A DNA stretch of 64,000 nucleotides from Chryseobacterium piperi (GTDB lineage Bacteria > Bacteroidota > Bacteroidia > Flavobacteriales > Weeksellaceae): the NCBI RefSeq assembly GCF_002285635.2, contig NZ_CP023049.2:558001-622000 (forward strand), read 5' to 3'. Shown here piece by piece: positions 52,202-61,077 of the stretch. Positions within the stretch are counted from its first letter, which is position 1; each line of letters opens with the position of its first letter. A program made the translations under genes and the position numbers. The notes beneath the pieces are model-generated. The model saw only the letters and a program-made list of their open reading frames with translations, searched no databases and was not told the DNA's origin.

Positions 52202-53281
52202 ATGAAAAAGATTTCTGTTATATTTATTCTGCCGGATCTGGAAACCGGAGGCGCAGAAAGGATTATTACCACCATTGCAAATCATCTTTCCCGAGATCGT
52301 TTTGAGCCTAAGATTTTGCTTTTGCGAAAGCAGGGCGGTTACCTTGATTTCCTTAATGATGATGTGGAGATTATCGATATTAATACAGAAAGAATCAGAC
52401 ACTCCCTGAAACCTATTTTATCAGAAATCTACAGGAGAAAACCCGATATTGTTTTTTCGGGATTTGGAGAGGTCAATGCCTATCTTTCATTATTTGTGAA
52501 ACTTTTTCCAAAAACAAAATTCATTGCCAGAGAGACTAATGTGGTCAGTGAACATGTTACAAGAAAGGAAATTAAATTCTTCTATAATTTTTATAATAAT
52601 TATCAGAGAATCATTGCCCAGAGTGATGATATGATGAAAGATCTGATGAGGAATTTCAATGTGAAATCAAATAAAATTATCAAAATAAATAATCCTGTCG
52701 ACTTTGATTTTATCGATCAGAAATTAATGACTTCCAAAAAACCGGAAAGCTTTCAATATAACTTTAAAAATGTAGTGGCAATCGGTAATTTATCTTCCAG
52801 AAAAGGATTTGATAATTTATTGAAAGTTTTTTCAAGGCTTAAAAATGAAAATATCCTGCTTCACATTTTAGGAGACGGAAAGGACCGGGATATTCTTCAC
52901 CAGATGAAAGACTTCCTCGGGCTAAGACATGTATTTTTCCATGGAAGACAGGAAAACCCTTATCAGTTCTTAAAATATGCCGACCTGTTTATTCTTTCTT
53001 CGAGATACGAAGGGTTTCCTAATGTATTATTAGAAGCAGGAGCTTGTGGTACCTATGCATTGGCGAATAACTGCCCAGGAGGAATCAATGAGATTATTCA
53101 GGATCAGGTTAACGGTGAAATTTCAGATATTGATAATCATGAAGATTTTTCTCAGAAAATTATGAGTATTCTGCACCAAACCTATGATAAAGAGGCAATT
53201 AAAAATTCTATTAAATCACGATTTTCAAAGAATATTATCCTTGATAAATATGAAAAGGTCCTGTTGGATTTGATGAAATAA
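52202..53281 (+). CDS. Glycosyltransferase (GT4-like)
   Basis: A 359-residue glycosyltransferase of the GT-B fold. The N-terminal domain begins MKKISVIFILPDLETGGAERIITTIANHL, which is characteristic. The C-terminal domain holds VVAIGNLSSRKGFDNLLKVFSRL, HILGDGKDR and the EX7E region SRYEGFPNVLLEAGACGTYALANNCPGGINEII. The sugar donor and acceptor are unknown; a role in polysaccharide or glycan assembly is likely. Start candidates are ATG at 52199 and 52202, and I took the second. No other glycan genes adjoin it. Confidence 0.9.
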   Translation: MKKISVIFILPDLETGGAERIITTIANHLSRDRFEPKILLLRKQGGYLDFLNDDVEIIDINTERIRHSLKPILSEIYRRKPDIVFSGFGEVNAYLSLFVKLFPKTKFIARETNVVSEHVTRKEIKFFYNFYNNYQRIIAQSDDMMKDLMRNFNVKSNKIIKINNPVDFDFIDQKLMTSKKPESFQYNFKNVVAIGNLSSRKGFDNLLKVFSRLKNENILLHILGDGKDRDILHQMKDFLGLRHVFFHGRQENPYQFLKYADLFILSSRYEGFPNVLLEAGACGTYALANNCPGGINEIIQDQVNGEISDIDNHEDFSQKIMSILHQTYDKEAIKNSIKSRFSKNIILDKYEKVLLDLMK

Positions 53282-53357
53282 TTAATTGGTAGTAAAGAGG
53301 CAGTTATGGGGTGATCAACTCCTTTACATCGAGAAGCTAAATTTGGCAGATCTCTCT

Positions 53358-53388
53358 TTGGTGCTTGGTAAATTTATCATTAAATTTG
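53358..53388 (+). promoter_or_regulatory. Promoter of lpdA
   Basis: TTG at 53358-53360, a 20-nt spacer and TAAATTTG at 53381-53388, with the start codon 43 nt downstream. Confidence 0.6.
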
Positions 53389-53431
53389 TAAGACATAAGA
53401 TAGTTAATAATAATAAATTTAATAAAATAAC

Positions 53432-54835
53432 ATGAGTCAATTCGATGTTACCGTAATAGGTTCTGGTCCTGGTGGTTATGTTGCTGCCATTCGTGCTGCA
53501 CAATTGGGTTTCAAAACAGCAATTATTGAAAAGTATTCAACTTTAGGAGGAACTTGTCTTAACGTTGGGTGTATCCCGTCAAAAGCGCTTTTAGACAGTT
53601 CTGAGCATTTCGAAAATGCGAAACATAATTTTGCAAGCCACGGAATCATTATCAATGATCCGCAAGCCGATATCGCAAGAATGGTTGAGCGTAAAAACGA
53701 AGTTGTAGATCAAACAACTAAAGGGATTCAGTTTTTGATGGACAAAAATAAAATCACTGTTTTTGAAGGTCTTGGAAGTTTCGAATCTGCTACTCAGATC
53801 AAAATAACTAAAAATGACGGTTCTTCTGAAACGATAGAATCAAAATATACCATTATTGCAACGGGTTCTAAGCCGTCTTCACTACCTTTTATCTCTCTTG
53901 ATAAAGAAAGAGTGATTACTTCTACAGAAGCATTGAACCTTAAAGAAATTCCTAAGCATTTAGTAGTAATCGGAGGTGGAGTAATCGGTCTTGAACTAGG
54001 TTCTGTATATTTGAGATTAGGATCTCAGGTAACAGTGGTTGAGTTTATGGATAAGATCATTCCTGGAATGGATGGTGCTCTAAGTAAAGAATTGACTAAA
54101 GTTCTTAAAAAGCAGGGGATGAAGTTTATGCTTTCTACAGCTGTTTCTGCAGTGGAAAGAAACGGAGATACTGTGAAAGTTACTGCTAAAGATAAAAAAG
54201 GAGAAGAGGTAGTTGTAGAAGGAGATTATTGTCTAGTTTCCGTAGGAAGAAAGCCTTATACAGAAGGATTGGGTCTTGAGAAAGCCGGTGTTGAACTGGA
54301 TGAGAGAGGAAGAATCAAAACAAACGATCACTTACAAACTAATGTTTCCAATATTTATGCAATCGGAGATGTTATCAAAGGAGCTATGCTTGCTCATAAA
54401 GCTAGTGAAGAAGGAACTTTGGTTGCTGAAATCATTGCAGGTCAAAAACCACATATCAATTATAACCTGATTCCAGGTGTTGTGTATACATGGCCGGAAG
54501 TTGCAGGAGTTGGTAAAACTGAAGAGCAGTTGAAAGAAGAAGGTGTTGCTTATAAAGTAGGTTCTTTCCCAATGAGAGCTTTAGGAAGAAGCCGTGCGAG
54601 TGGTGACGTAGATGGTCTTGTGAAGATCATTGCTGATGAGAAGACTGATGAAATTTTAGGAATGCATATTATCGGAGCAAGAGCAGCCGATTTAATTGCT
54701 GAAGGTGTCATTGCTATGGAATTCCGTGCAAGCGCTGAAGACATTGTTAGAAGTTCTCATGCACACCCTACTTATGCAGAAGCTATCAAAGAAGCTGCAT
54801 TGGATGCAACAGAAAAAAGAGCTATTCACATGTAA
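53432..54835 (+). CDS. lpdA: Dihydrolipoyl dehydrogenase
   Basis: A 467-residue flavoprotein, the E3 subunit shared by the pyruvate and 2-oxoglutarate dehydrogenase complexes and the glycine cleavage system. The FAD motif GSGPGGYVAA is at 10-19. The redox-active disulphide is Cys42/Cys47 in GGTCLNVGCIPSKAL. The NAD motif is GGGVIGLELGS, and the C-terminal active-site His-Glu pair is in HAHPTYAEAIKEAA. It is an isolated gene with its own promoter and a strong terminator. Confidence 0.97.
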   Translation: MSQFDVTVIGSGPGGYVAAIRAAQLGFKTAIIEKYSTLGGTCLNVGCIPSKALLDSSEHFENAKHNFASHGIIINDPQADIARMVERKNEVVDQTTKGIQFLMDKNKITVFEGLGSFESATQIKITKNDGSSETIESKYTIIATGSKPSSLPFISLDKERVITSTEALNLKEIPKHLVVIGGGVIGLELGSVYLRLGSQVTVVEFMDKIIPGMDGALSKELTKVLKKQGMKFMLSTAVSAVERNGDTVKVTAKDKKGEEVVVEGDYCLVSVGRKPYTEGLGLEKAGVELDERGRIKTNDHLQTNVSNIYAIGDVIKGAMLAHKASEEGTLVAEIIAGQKPHINYNLIPGVVYTWPEVAGVGKTEEQLKEEGVAYKVGSFPMRALGRSRASGDVDGLVKIIADEKTDEILGMHIIGARAADLIAEGVIAMEFRASAEDIVRSSHAHPTYAEAIKEAALDATEKRAIHM

Positions 54836-54876
54836 TCATCTATTGAAAGATTTAAAAATTTCAAGATAGTATACTA

Positions 54877-54907
54877 AAAAGAGAAACCAATATTTGGTTT
54901 CTCTTTT
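54877..54907 (+). terminator. Terminator after lpdA
   Basis: A perfect 12-bp stem (AAAAGAGAAACC/GGTTTCTCTTTT) with a seven-base loop, 41 nt behind the lpdA stop. Confidence 0.9.
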
Positions 54908-54952
54908 CTTTGGCATAATAATAGGTGCTGACATGAAAAATAAAATTAATAC

Positions 54953-55807
54953 ATGAAAAATATATTGACGGGCTTATTGCTTGTTACGACAACTTATTCA
55001 TTTGCTCAGGAAGCTGGAAAAGCGGGTGAACTTTTAAAAAATGAAGCTTCTAAAACAGAAATGCAATCTGCAAAAGCACAGGAGTTTGATCATAGGAGTA
55101 GTCATGAAAATACTTCCGGTTTTAGAAAGTCCAATAATCAAAAATTTAAAAATCCAAATTACCAATGGAATCAGAACTATGGTTATGCTGAAGTCTTTTT
55201 AAGAATTCCTGAACTGGGCTATTTTACTGTTGAGCTAGGAGACCAGGTAATATCAAACGGCTCTGGAAAATACCGTTTTTTTGACCTGCAATCCGGTAGA
55301 GTGCCTATATCAATTTATGATAACGGCTTTCTCATATATAAAACAACTCTAATGCTCCGAAATAATAACAGAATGGTATTGGACTTTTTTACCAATGAAG
55401 GTCTGTATTTACTGGATTCATACCCTGTTCAGAGTGAATCTTATGGTTTCAACGATTGGAATGATGTATGGAATAATCCTTATGGAAATCAATCGGGAAA
55501 TTGGAGTCAGTCAGGTAATACCATGAGTAATGAAACCTTTCAACGGTTTTTTGGAATGTTACAGGATAATGAAAGGTTTGACGATGGTAAAATCAGGATG
55601 ATCAATCAGCAGATGCGCAGCTCTATGTTTACCTCTCAGCAAATAAGGGATTTGGTAAAATCTTTAAGCTTTGATAAGAATAAGCTGGCTCTGGCCAAAT
55701 CAATGTATAAAAGATGTGTTGATAAAAATAAATACTTTTTGGTTTACGATGCATTTGATTTTGAGGGGAGCAAAAGAGAATTGATGGACTATATTTCAAA
55801 ACTATAA
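54953..55807 (+). CDS. DUF4476 domain exported protein
   Basis: A 284-residue exported protein, signal peptide ending in SFAQ. The C-terminal 95 residues fit DUF4476: FFGMLQDNERFDDGKIRMINQQ, FTSQQIRDLVKSLSFDKNKLALAKSMYKRC and YFLVYDAFDFEGSKRELMDYI. The middle shows an Ig-like domain (AEVFLRIPELGYFTVELGDQ; GRVPISIYDNGFLIYKTTLML). The function of the family is unknown; it is common in Bacteroidota. A strong bidirectional terminator follows after three bases. Confidence 0.9.
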   Translation: MKNILTGLLLVTTTYSFAQEAGKAGELLKNEASKTEMQSAKAQEFDHRSSHENTSGFRKSNNQKFKNPNYQWNQNYGYAEVFLRIPELGYFTVELGDQVISNGSGKYRFFDLQSGRVPISIYDNGFLIYKTTLMLRNNNRMVLDFFTNEGLYLLDSYPVQSESYGFNDWNDVWNNPYGNQSGNWSQSGNTMSNETFQRFFGMLQDNERFDDGKIRMINQQMRSSMFTSQQIRDLVKSLSFDKNKLALAKSMYKRCVDKNKYFLVYDAFDFEGSKRELMDYISKL

Positions 55808-55810
55808 AAT

Positions 55811-55842
55811 AAAAAAGAGAAGTAAACTTACTTCTCTTTTTT
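55811..55842 (+). terminator. Terminator after the DUF4476 gene
   Basis: A perfect 9-bp stem (GAGAAGTAA/TTACTTCTC) with a two-base loop, flanked by six A and six T. Confidence 0.9.
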
Positions 55843-55895
55843 GTTAATATATTATGGAGTTGAAATTAAAAAGTGAATTAGCATTATATAATTTA

Positions 55896-55944
55896 TTGTG
55901 AGAAAATTTTTTTTCATTTATTTTTGTAATAATTATTACAAAAA
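55896..55944 (+). promoter_or_regulatory. Self-regulating TetR promoter with perfect palindromic operator
   Basis: TTG at 55896-55898, a 20-nt spacer and TATTTTTG at 55919-55926 form the promoter. A perfect 24-bp palindrome (55921-55944, half site TTTTTGTAATAA) overlaps the -7 element and ends three bases before the start codon. A bound regulator would block its own transcription. The half-site word ATTACAAAAATAA recurs just before the next gene. Confidence 0.7.
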
Positions 55945-55947
55945 TAA

Positions 55948-56529
55948 ATGAAAGGAAGACCTAATATTCACAAAGATAATGAACTGGTTCTAAGAGCTCA
56001 GAAAGTATTTTGGGAAAAGGGATTTACAGCAACATCTCTTGCAGATCTAAGCCTTGTAACAGGAGCCGGAGCGGGAAGTTTGTACAACACATTTAAAGGA
56101 GGGAAAAAAGAACTTTTCAAAAAAAGTCTGCAACAGAGAAGAGAGGAATTTGAAAAGTTTAAAGATTTATTGGAGAAGAGCCAGCATCCTATTGTTCTTA
56201 TCAAAGATTTCTTTCTTGACATTGCCAATGCTGAGAATGAATCCCATAGGAAAGGTTGCATCGTGGCTAATACCCTTGTTGAAATGACATTTGTTGATGA
56301 AGAATTGGAGGAAGAAGCGATATTGATATTAAAAGAAACAGAAAAGCTTTATACCTCTGTTATCCGGTTAGAACAAAAGAAAGGAAATTTATACTCAACC
56401 ATTCCAGCTAAGGTTTTAGGGAAATATTTGATCACATTTTGGTGCGGAATCAATTCTTTACGAAGAATGTATCCTGATAGAAAAGTTCTCAGAGAACAGA
56501 TTGATTTGCAATTACAGATACTGGAATAA
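55948..56529 (+). CDS. TetR/AcrR-family regulator of the downstream SDR
   Basis: A 193-residue TetR-type repressor. The helix-turn-helix lies at about 10-55 (VLRAQKVFWEKGFTATSLADL, AGAGSLYNTFKGGKKELF). The C-terminal part is typical of the YxaF/AefR-like subgroup with the conserved RKGCIVANTLVEM. A perfect palindrome covers its promoter. The SDR gene at 56571 follows after 41 nt and carries the same operator word in front of its start codon, so the regulator very likely controls both. Confidence 0.93.
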   Translation: MKGRPNIHKDNELVLRAQKVFWEKGFTATSLADLSLVTGAGAGSLYNTFKGGKKELFKKSLQQRREEFEKFKDLLEKSQHPIVLIKDFFLDIANAENESHRKGCIVANTLVEMTFVDEELEEEAILILKETEKLYTSVIRLEQKKGNLYSTIPAKVLGKYLITFWCGINSLRRMYPDRKVLREQIDLQLQILE

Positions 56530-56556
56530 AATTTTTTAATTATTTATTTAACAATC

Positions 56557-56569
56557 ATTACAAAAATAA
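56557..56569 (+). promoter_or_regulatory. Second operator word before the SDR gene
   Basis: ATTACAAAAATAA is identical to the right half of the palindrome at 55921-55944 and the following bases, and again lies directly before a start codon. It may be a weaker half site or a shared start context. Confidence 0.4.
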
Positions 56570-56570
56570 A

Positions 56571-57362
56571 ATGGATTTACAATTAAAAGGGAAAAAAGCA
56601 TTCATTAGCGGATCTACACAAGGAATAGGACTTTCTATTGCGTTGAAACTCTTGGAAGAAGGGGCAAACGTAGTTATTAATGGAAGAAATGTAGAGAAAA
56701 TAAATTCCGTTCTAGAGAAACTTCAAAAGCAATTTCCCGATTCAGAAGTGTCTGGAATAGTTGCAGATTTTGCTAAAAGAGAAGAAGTAATAAGTCTTTC
56801 GGAAAAACTTTTTGATGTCGATGTTCTGATCAATAATGTCGGGGTTTTCGGGGTTAACGATTTTTATGAAATACCTGATGAAGACTGGTACCAGTATTTT
56901 GAGATCAATGTAATGAGCGGGATGCGTTTGTCAAGAAAACTATTACCTGAAATGATCAGAAGGAACTCAGGAAGAATTATCTTTATTAGCAGTGAATCTG
57001 GAGTTAACATCCCTGAAAATATGATTCATTACGGAATGACAAAAGCAGCAATGTCAGCATTAAGCAATGGACTATCAAAACTTACAAAAGGAACATCTGT
57101 AACGGTTAATACAATTTTAGGCGGACCAACTTATTCAGATGGAGTGGCTATGGCTATAGAACATATTGCAGAAACACAAAATCTTACTGTTGAACAGATG
57201 AAAGATCTTATTATCCGGCAATCAAATCCACATATTCTTTTGCAAAGGTTTATAAATCCTGAGGAAATTGCTAATCTTACCATATTTCTTTCCAGTCCTC
57301 TTTCAATTGCAACTAACGGAGCCAGTCTAAGGGCGGATAGTGGAGTTCTGAAAATAATTTGA
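56571..57362 (+). CDS. SDR-family oxidoreductase controlled by the adjacent TetR regulator
   Basis: A 263-residue classical SDR. The cofactor motif GSTQGIG is at 14-20, NNVG at 88-91, FISSESG with Ser140-Ser141 and the catalytic YGMTK with Tyr154 and Lys158. The C-terminus (ATNGASLRADSGVL) resembles FabG-like proteins. The substrate is unknown; TetR/SDR pairs commonly respond to toxic aldehydes, ketones or quinones. The start codon lies just behind the repeated operator word. Confidence 0.9.
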   Translation: MDLQLKGKKAFISGSTQGIGLSIALKLLEEGANVVINGRNVEKINSVLEKLQKQFPDSEVSGIVADFAKREEVISLSEKLFDVDVLINNVGVFGVNDFYEIPDEDWYQYFEINVMSGMRLSRKLLPEMIRRNSGRIIFISSESGVNIPENMIHYGMTKAAMSALSNGLSKLTKGTSVTVNTILGGPTYSDGVAMAIEHIAETQNLTVEQMKDLIIRQSNPHILLQRFINPEEIANLTIFLSSPLSIATNGASLRADSGVLKII

Positions 57363-57482
57363 CAATTTATTGGTGTCTACTTTTCATGTTTTTAGTGTTT
57401 GTTTTGATCAATTATTTTGATTTTAAATACTATTATGAAAGATAAATAATTTTTAAAAGAATTTAGAAAGAGGTTAAGTAGT

Positions 57483-57510
57483 TTGAAATATTGAAATTTC
57501 CGTACCTTTG
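57483..57510 (+). promoter_or_regulatory. Promoter of the cvfB-like gene
   Basis: TTG at 57483-57485, a 17-nt spacer and TACCTTTG at 57503-57510 fit the consensus fully, 19 nt before the start codon. Confidence 0.65.
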
Positions 57511-57529
57511 TTAGCTAATTTTATCATCA

Positions 57530-58354
57530 ATGCAACTCGGAAAAACTCAGACTCTAAAAATTTCAGAAAAAAATAACTCAGGATGGATCTTGACAGATGA
57601 AGCTGGTGAAAAAGCCTTTTTACCAAAAGTTTTCACTCAGGATGATAAGGAAATCGATGACGAAGTTGAAGTTTTCGTCTATCAGGATGATGGTAAACTG
57701 AAGGCAACTACTGAAATTCCATTAGCTGAAGTAGGAGAGTTTGCAGTAATGAGCTGTGTACAAAGTCTTCCAAGTGGAGCTTTTATGGATTGGGGAATTA
57801 TTAAAGATTTATTTATTCCTTATAAGCAGCAAAAATCTAAAATTATCGAAGCTAAGAGATATCTTGTTTATCTTTATGTGGACGAAGATTTAGATCTGAT
57901 CACCGGAACTACTAAATTCAAAAGAAATCCACAATATGAAGATTTGCCTTTCCAAAAAGGTGATAAAGTGGAATTAATTATGATGAATGAAAGTGAGCTG
58001 GGCTGGAATGTCGTTATCAATAAGAAATACATAGGATTGATCTATGTATCCGATGTATTCAAAAAATTGTATCCCCTTTCTGAAGAAACTGGATATATCA
58101 AAGCGATTCGTGAAGATGGTAAGATAGATGTTTCTTTACAACCTGAAGGCTTTGAAAATATAGATGAATTCAAACAAAAAATTCTTACAAAGCTTGAAGA
58201 AAACTATGGTCTTCTTCATCTGTCCGATAAATCTTCTCCTGAAGAAATCAAGGATGAAATTCAGATGAGCAAAAAGAATTTTAAGAAGGCTATCGGAGGT
58301 TTATATAAAGACAAAATTATCGATATCCTCGAAGATAAAATAAGATTATTATAA
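57530..58354 (+). CDS. cvfB: S1-domain RNA-binding protein, CvfB family
   Basis: A 274-residue protein with several OB/S1 modules: the start MQLGKTQTLKISEKNNSGWILTDEAGEKAFLPK, a second around SLPSGAFMDWGIIKDLFIPYKQQ, a third in KGDKVELIMMNESELGWNVVINKKYIGLIYVSDVFK and a winged-helix C-terminus (MSKKNFKKAIGGLYKDKIIDI). This is the CvfB/YitL layout. In Staphylococcus aureus it binds RNA and affects virulence factor expression; its role in Bacteroidota is not defined. Confidence 0.9.
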   Translation: MQLGKTQTLKISEKNNSGWILTDEAGEKAFLPKVFTQDDKEIDDEVEVFVYQDDGKLKATTEIPLAEVGEFAVMSCVQSLPSGAFMDWGIIKDLFIPYKQQKSKIIEAKRYLVYLYVDEDLDLITGTTKFKRNPQYEDLPFQKGDKVELIMMNESELGWNVVINKKYIGLIYVSDVFKKLYPLSEETGYIKAIREDGKIDVSLQPEGFENIDEFKQKILTKLEENYGLLHLSDKSSPEEIKDEIQMSKKNFKKAIGGLYKDKIIDILEDKIRLL

Positions 58355-58387
58355 AAAAAGCGAGCAGAATTTTCTGCTCGCTTTTTT
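58353..58387 (+). terminator. Terminator of the cvfB-like gene
   Basis: A perfect stem with the GCGAGCAGAA/TTCTGCTCGC core and seven flanking A, overlapping the stop codon, then a run of six T. Confidence 0.9.
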
Positions 58388-58399
58388 ATAATAGCCATC

Positions 58400-58830
58400 T
58401 AATCTTCAATTTCATAGTGGGACAACGGAATGTAGAATCTCAATGCACAAAAAAGGGCGGATTCTTTTTTTAGAATGATAAAGATTATGCTTTTGGAGAT
58501 GTGGGATTTCTTCAAAGAAGTATATAACCTGAAAATTGTTATTGAATATGTTTTAATATCTTTTTTGGTGTAAACTTAAAACACAATCTTTGTCATTCAG
58601 AGTGAAGCGTAGCGGAACGTGGAATCTCAGCAAAATAAATGGGCTAGATTCTTTCAGAACGAAACGACAAAGATTGTGATATTTGGGATGTGGAGTTTTC
58701 TCCATAGAGCGTATTGTAATCTGAAAATTGCTATTTAATATATTTTAATCTTTTTTCAGCGTAAACCTAAACGCAATCTTTATCATTCAGAGTGGAGCAC
58801 AGCGGAACGTGGAATTTCAACACAGTAAAA
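58400..58830. repeat. Tandem block of palindromic GTCATTCAGAG elements, about 190-bp period
   Basis: Three units follow one another: 58400-58490 (degenerate), 58582-58678 (complete, with a perfect 13-bp inverted repeat CACAATCTTTGTC at 58582-58594 and 58666-58678) and 58772-58830 (half). Shared spacers contain GAAAATTG(T/C)TATT and TTTTAATATCTTTTT-like words. The units resemble the element at 38701-38787. No gene is present in 58388-58946. Confidence 0.75.
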
Positions 58831-58946
58831 ATAGGACTTGTGATAGTATCCTTACTCCGAATAGCTTTCCCAGCCATTACTTTTCCATTGTTTATTATAC
58901 CTGTATCAAAATATGATGTAAATCATAATAATTCTTTTTAATTTTT

Positions 58947-59019
58947 TTGTTTAACAATTTTGTCAAAAATATTTTTTGATATACATTTGCACAAATTTGT
59001 TTAACAAAAATGTCAAATC
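58947..59019 (+). promoter_or_regulatory. Promoter and direct-repeat operators of the efflux operon
   Basis: TTG at 58960-58962, a 19-nt spacer and TACATTTG at 58982-58989 form the promoter. Two near-identical stretches, TTGTTTAACAATTTTGTCAA at 58947-58966 and TTGTTTAACAAAAATGTCAA at 58997-59016, bracket it. The second overlaps the start codon of the TetR gene. They are likely binding sites of that regulator. Confidence 0.65.
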
Positions 59020-59603
59020 AAGCAAAAAAAGACCAAACACAAGAATTGATCAAAGAAACTGCGAAGAATTTATTCTTTGTGAAAGGAAAATTTGATGCTA
59101 CAACGCAAGAGATTGCAGATGAAGCAGGAGTGAACAGGACGCTTATTAACTATTATTTTCGTTCCAGAGATAATCTGGTTCAAATTGTTTTTAATGAAGC
59201 GCAAAAGGTGGAGCAACAGAAATCTAAGATTATCCAGGATTCAGGGTTACCATTTAAAGAAAAAATAAGCCAGTTTATAGAAGGGAGTCTTTCGACAAGT
59301 TTACGCTATCCTTATCTGGAAACCTATATTGTTTCCCAAATCAATAAGGGTACTTGCCATCAAAAAGATATCGAGGGTAATGAGTTGGAAAAACTGTATA
59401 ATGATATTGAAAAAGAAATGGAACTGGGAAACATCGAAAAGATGAAGCCTATTCAGTTTGTTTTAAATATGATTTCATTATTAGTCTTTCCAAGTGCCAT
59501 ACGACCTCTTTTAATGGAAAATCTAATGATTGATGATAAGGAGTTTGATAAGATCATTTCCGAGAGAAAAGAGATTATTATCAATATGTTATTTAAAAAT
59601 TAG
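59010..59603 (+). CDS. TetR/AcrR-family repressor of the efflux operon
   Basis: A 197-residue TetR-type regulator. The helix-turn-helix region is TKIETAKNLF-like (LIKETAKNLFFVKGKFDATTQEIADEAGVNRTLINYYFRSRDNLVQIVF) at about residues 12-60. The ligand-binding half is helical with no sign of a special cofactor. The gene leads a four-gene efflux operon, and repeats at its promoter overlap its start. Most such regulators respond to a substrate of the pump they control. Confidence 0.93.
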   Translation: MSNQAKKDQTQELIKETAKNLFFVKGKFDATTQEIADEAGVNRTLINYYFRSRDNLVQIVFNEAQKVEQQKSKIIQDSGLPFKEKISQFIEGSLSTSLRYPYLETYIVSQINKGTCHQKDIEGNELEKLYNDIEKEMELGNIEKMKPIQFVLNMISLLVFPSAIRPLLMENLMIDDKEFDKIISERKEIIINMLFKN

Positions 59604-59700
59604 AAAAAGCTTAAAGTATTTTTAAATATCAAACGTCCTTTAGCAATAAGGCATTTCAAAAAGAACATACTATTAAAAAAATAAACGAAGTAATAAAATT

Positions 59701-61068
59701 ATGAAAAGAAAACGTATAACTGCAATTAAGCTCAAAATTGGGATAGCTGCTGCATTTATGATTTTCGGTTATTCATCAGTACATGCTCAACAGCAGGTTT
59801 CCTTAAAAGAAGCTATTCAGCAGGCACTTAAAAATAAGGCAGAAGCTAAAAAAGCTGCCTTACAGATAAAGAAAGCTGAATATAAGATTGATGAAGCCAG
59901 AGCCGGTGCGTTACCGCAGATCAGTGCTAATATCAGTAATACATTTAACCCTATTTTACAGAAATCAGTTCTTCCCGGTGAGATCTTAGGAATGCCTGGA
60001 CAAATGATTCCTGTTACATTTGGAACAAAATGGCAGTCTGTAAACTCGGTAACTCTTAACCAGAATATTTTTGATCAAAGAGTTTTCATCGGTTTAAAAG
60101 CTGCAAAATCTACCCGTGAATTTTATATTCTTAATTCTCAATTAACAAATGAGCAGATTATTGAAAATGTAGCAACTGCTTATTATCAGGTATTTGTTCA
60201 GGAAGAGAACCTTAGAACTGTAGAAGCAAGTTATGCGAATACAGAAAAGGTAAGAAATGTTATTAAAAGTCTAGTAGATAACGGTCTTGCAAAATCAATT
60301 GATCTGGATCGTACGAATGTTCAGTTGACTAATATCGGTTCAAATAAACAGCAATTAATCAACGGGGTAGAGGTTTCGAAAAATGCTCTTAAGTTTTATA
60401 TGGGAGTTCCTATTGAGACATCCATTGAGCTGGAACAAAAAACTATTGAGCCTAATCCTCAACTTCTGGGAACAAATGTGAGTCTTGAGCAAAGATCTGA
60501 ATTAAGAGTTTTAAACAAACAAAGAGAACTTTTGCAATTCAGTAAAAAAGCAACTGAAGCTTTTCTGTATCCTACTGTTGGATTGACAGGTAATTATGGT
60601 TGGCAGGGATTAGGGAATAAGGTTCCTTATTTCACAGGTTCATCACAGGGAACCAATTGGAGTGATTTTGCTTCTATCGGTTTGGCTATCAAAATCCCAA
60701 TCTTTATGGGAGGACAAACCAAGGCCCAGATACAACAAGCTGAAATTGATATTCAGGATTTAGATCAGGATATTGAAAACACAAAGTTAAGCCTGAGTTT
60801 GGATTATAAAAATGCTGTTTCCAATATGGAAAATGCAATCATTACGATCGAAAGTACAAAAGACAATGTAGGTTTGGCAGATCGGGTACAGAAAAATACT
60901 CAGTCTAACTATCAATATGGTTTGGCAACACTTACCGAAGTTTTGGATGCTGAAAATGCTCTGACACAGGCAAAGCAGAACTATGCTAATGCGCTGTTGG
61001 ACTACAAACAGGCAGAAATAAAATTAATCAAGGCTAAAGGAGAATTAAACACGTTAGAAAATCAATAA
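59701..61068 (+). CDS. TolC-family outer-membrane efflux protein
   Basis: A 455-residue outer-membrane channel protein of the OEP family. The signal peptide ends in VHAQ. Two homologous halves are visible, each with long helices (ALKNKAEAKKAALQIKKAEYKIDEARAGALPQIS; DQDIENTKLSLSLDYKNAVSNMENAI). NYQYGLATLTEVLDAENAL is the conserved end of the second half. It forms a tripartite pump with the adaptor and the RND permease behind. The adaptor starts nine nt downstream. Confidence 0.94.
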   Translation: MKRKRITAIKLKIGIAAAFMIFGYSSVHAQQQVSLKEAIQQALKNKAEAKKAALQIKKAEYKIDEARAGALPQISANISNTFNPILQKSVLPGEILGMPGQMIPVTFGTKWQSVNSVTLNQNIFDQRVFIGLKAAKSTREFYILNSQLTNEQIIENVATAYYQVFVQEENLRTVEASYANTEKVRNVIKSLVDNGLAKSIDLDRTNVQLTNIGSNKQQLINGVEVSKNALKFYMGVPIETSIELEQKTIEPNPQLLGTNVSLEQRSELRVLNKQRELLQFSKKATEAFLYPTVGLTGNYGWQGLGNKVPYFTGSSQGTNWSDFASIGLAIKIPIFMGGQTKAQIQQAEIDIQDLDQDIENTKLSLSLDYKNAVSNMENAIITIESTKDNVGLADRVQKNTQSNYQYGLATLTEVLDAENALTQAKQNYANALLDYKQAEIKLIKAKGELNTLENQ

Positions 61069-61077
61069 TAAACTAAA

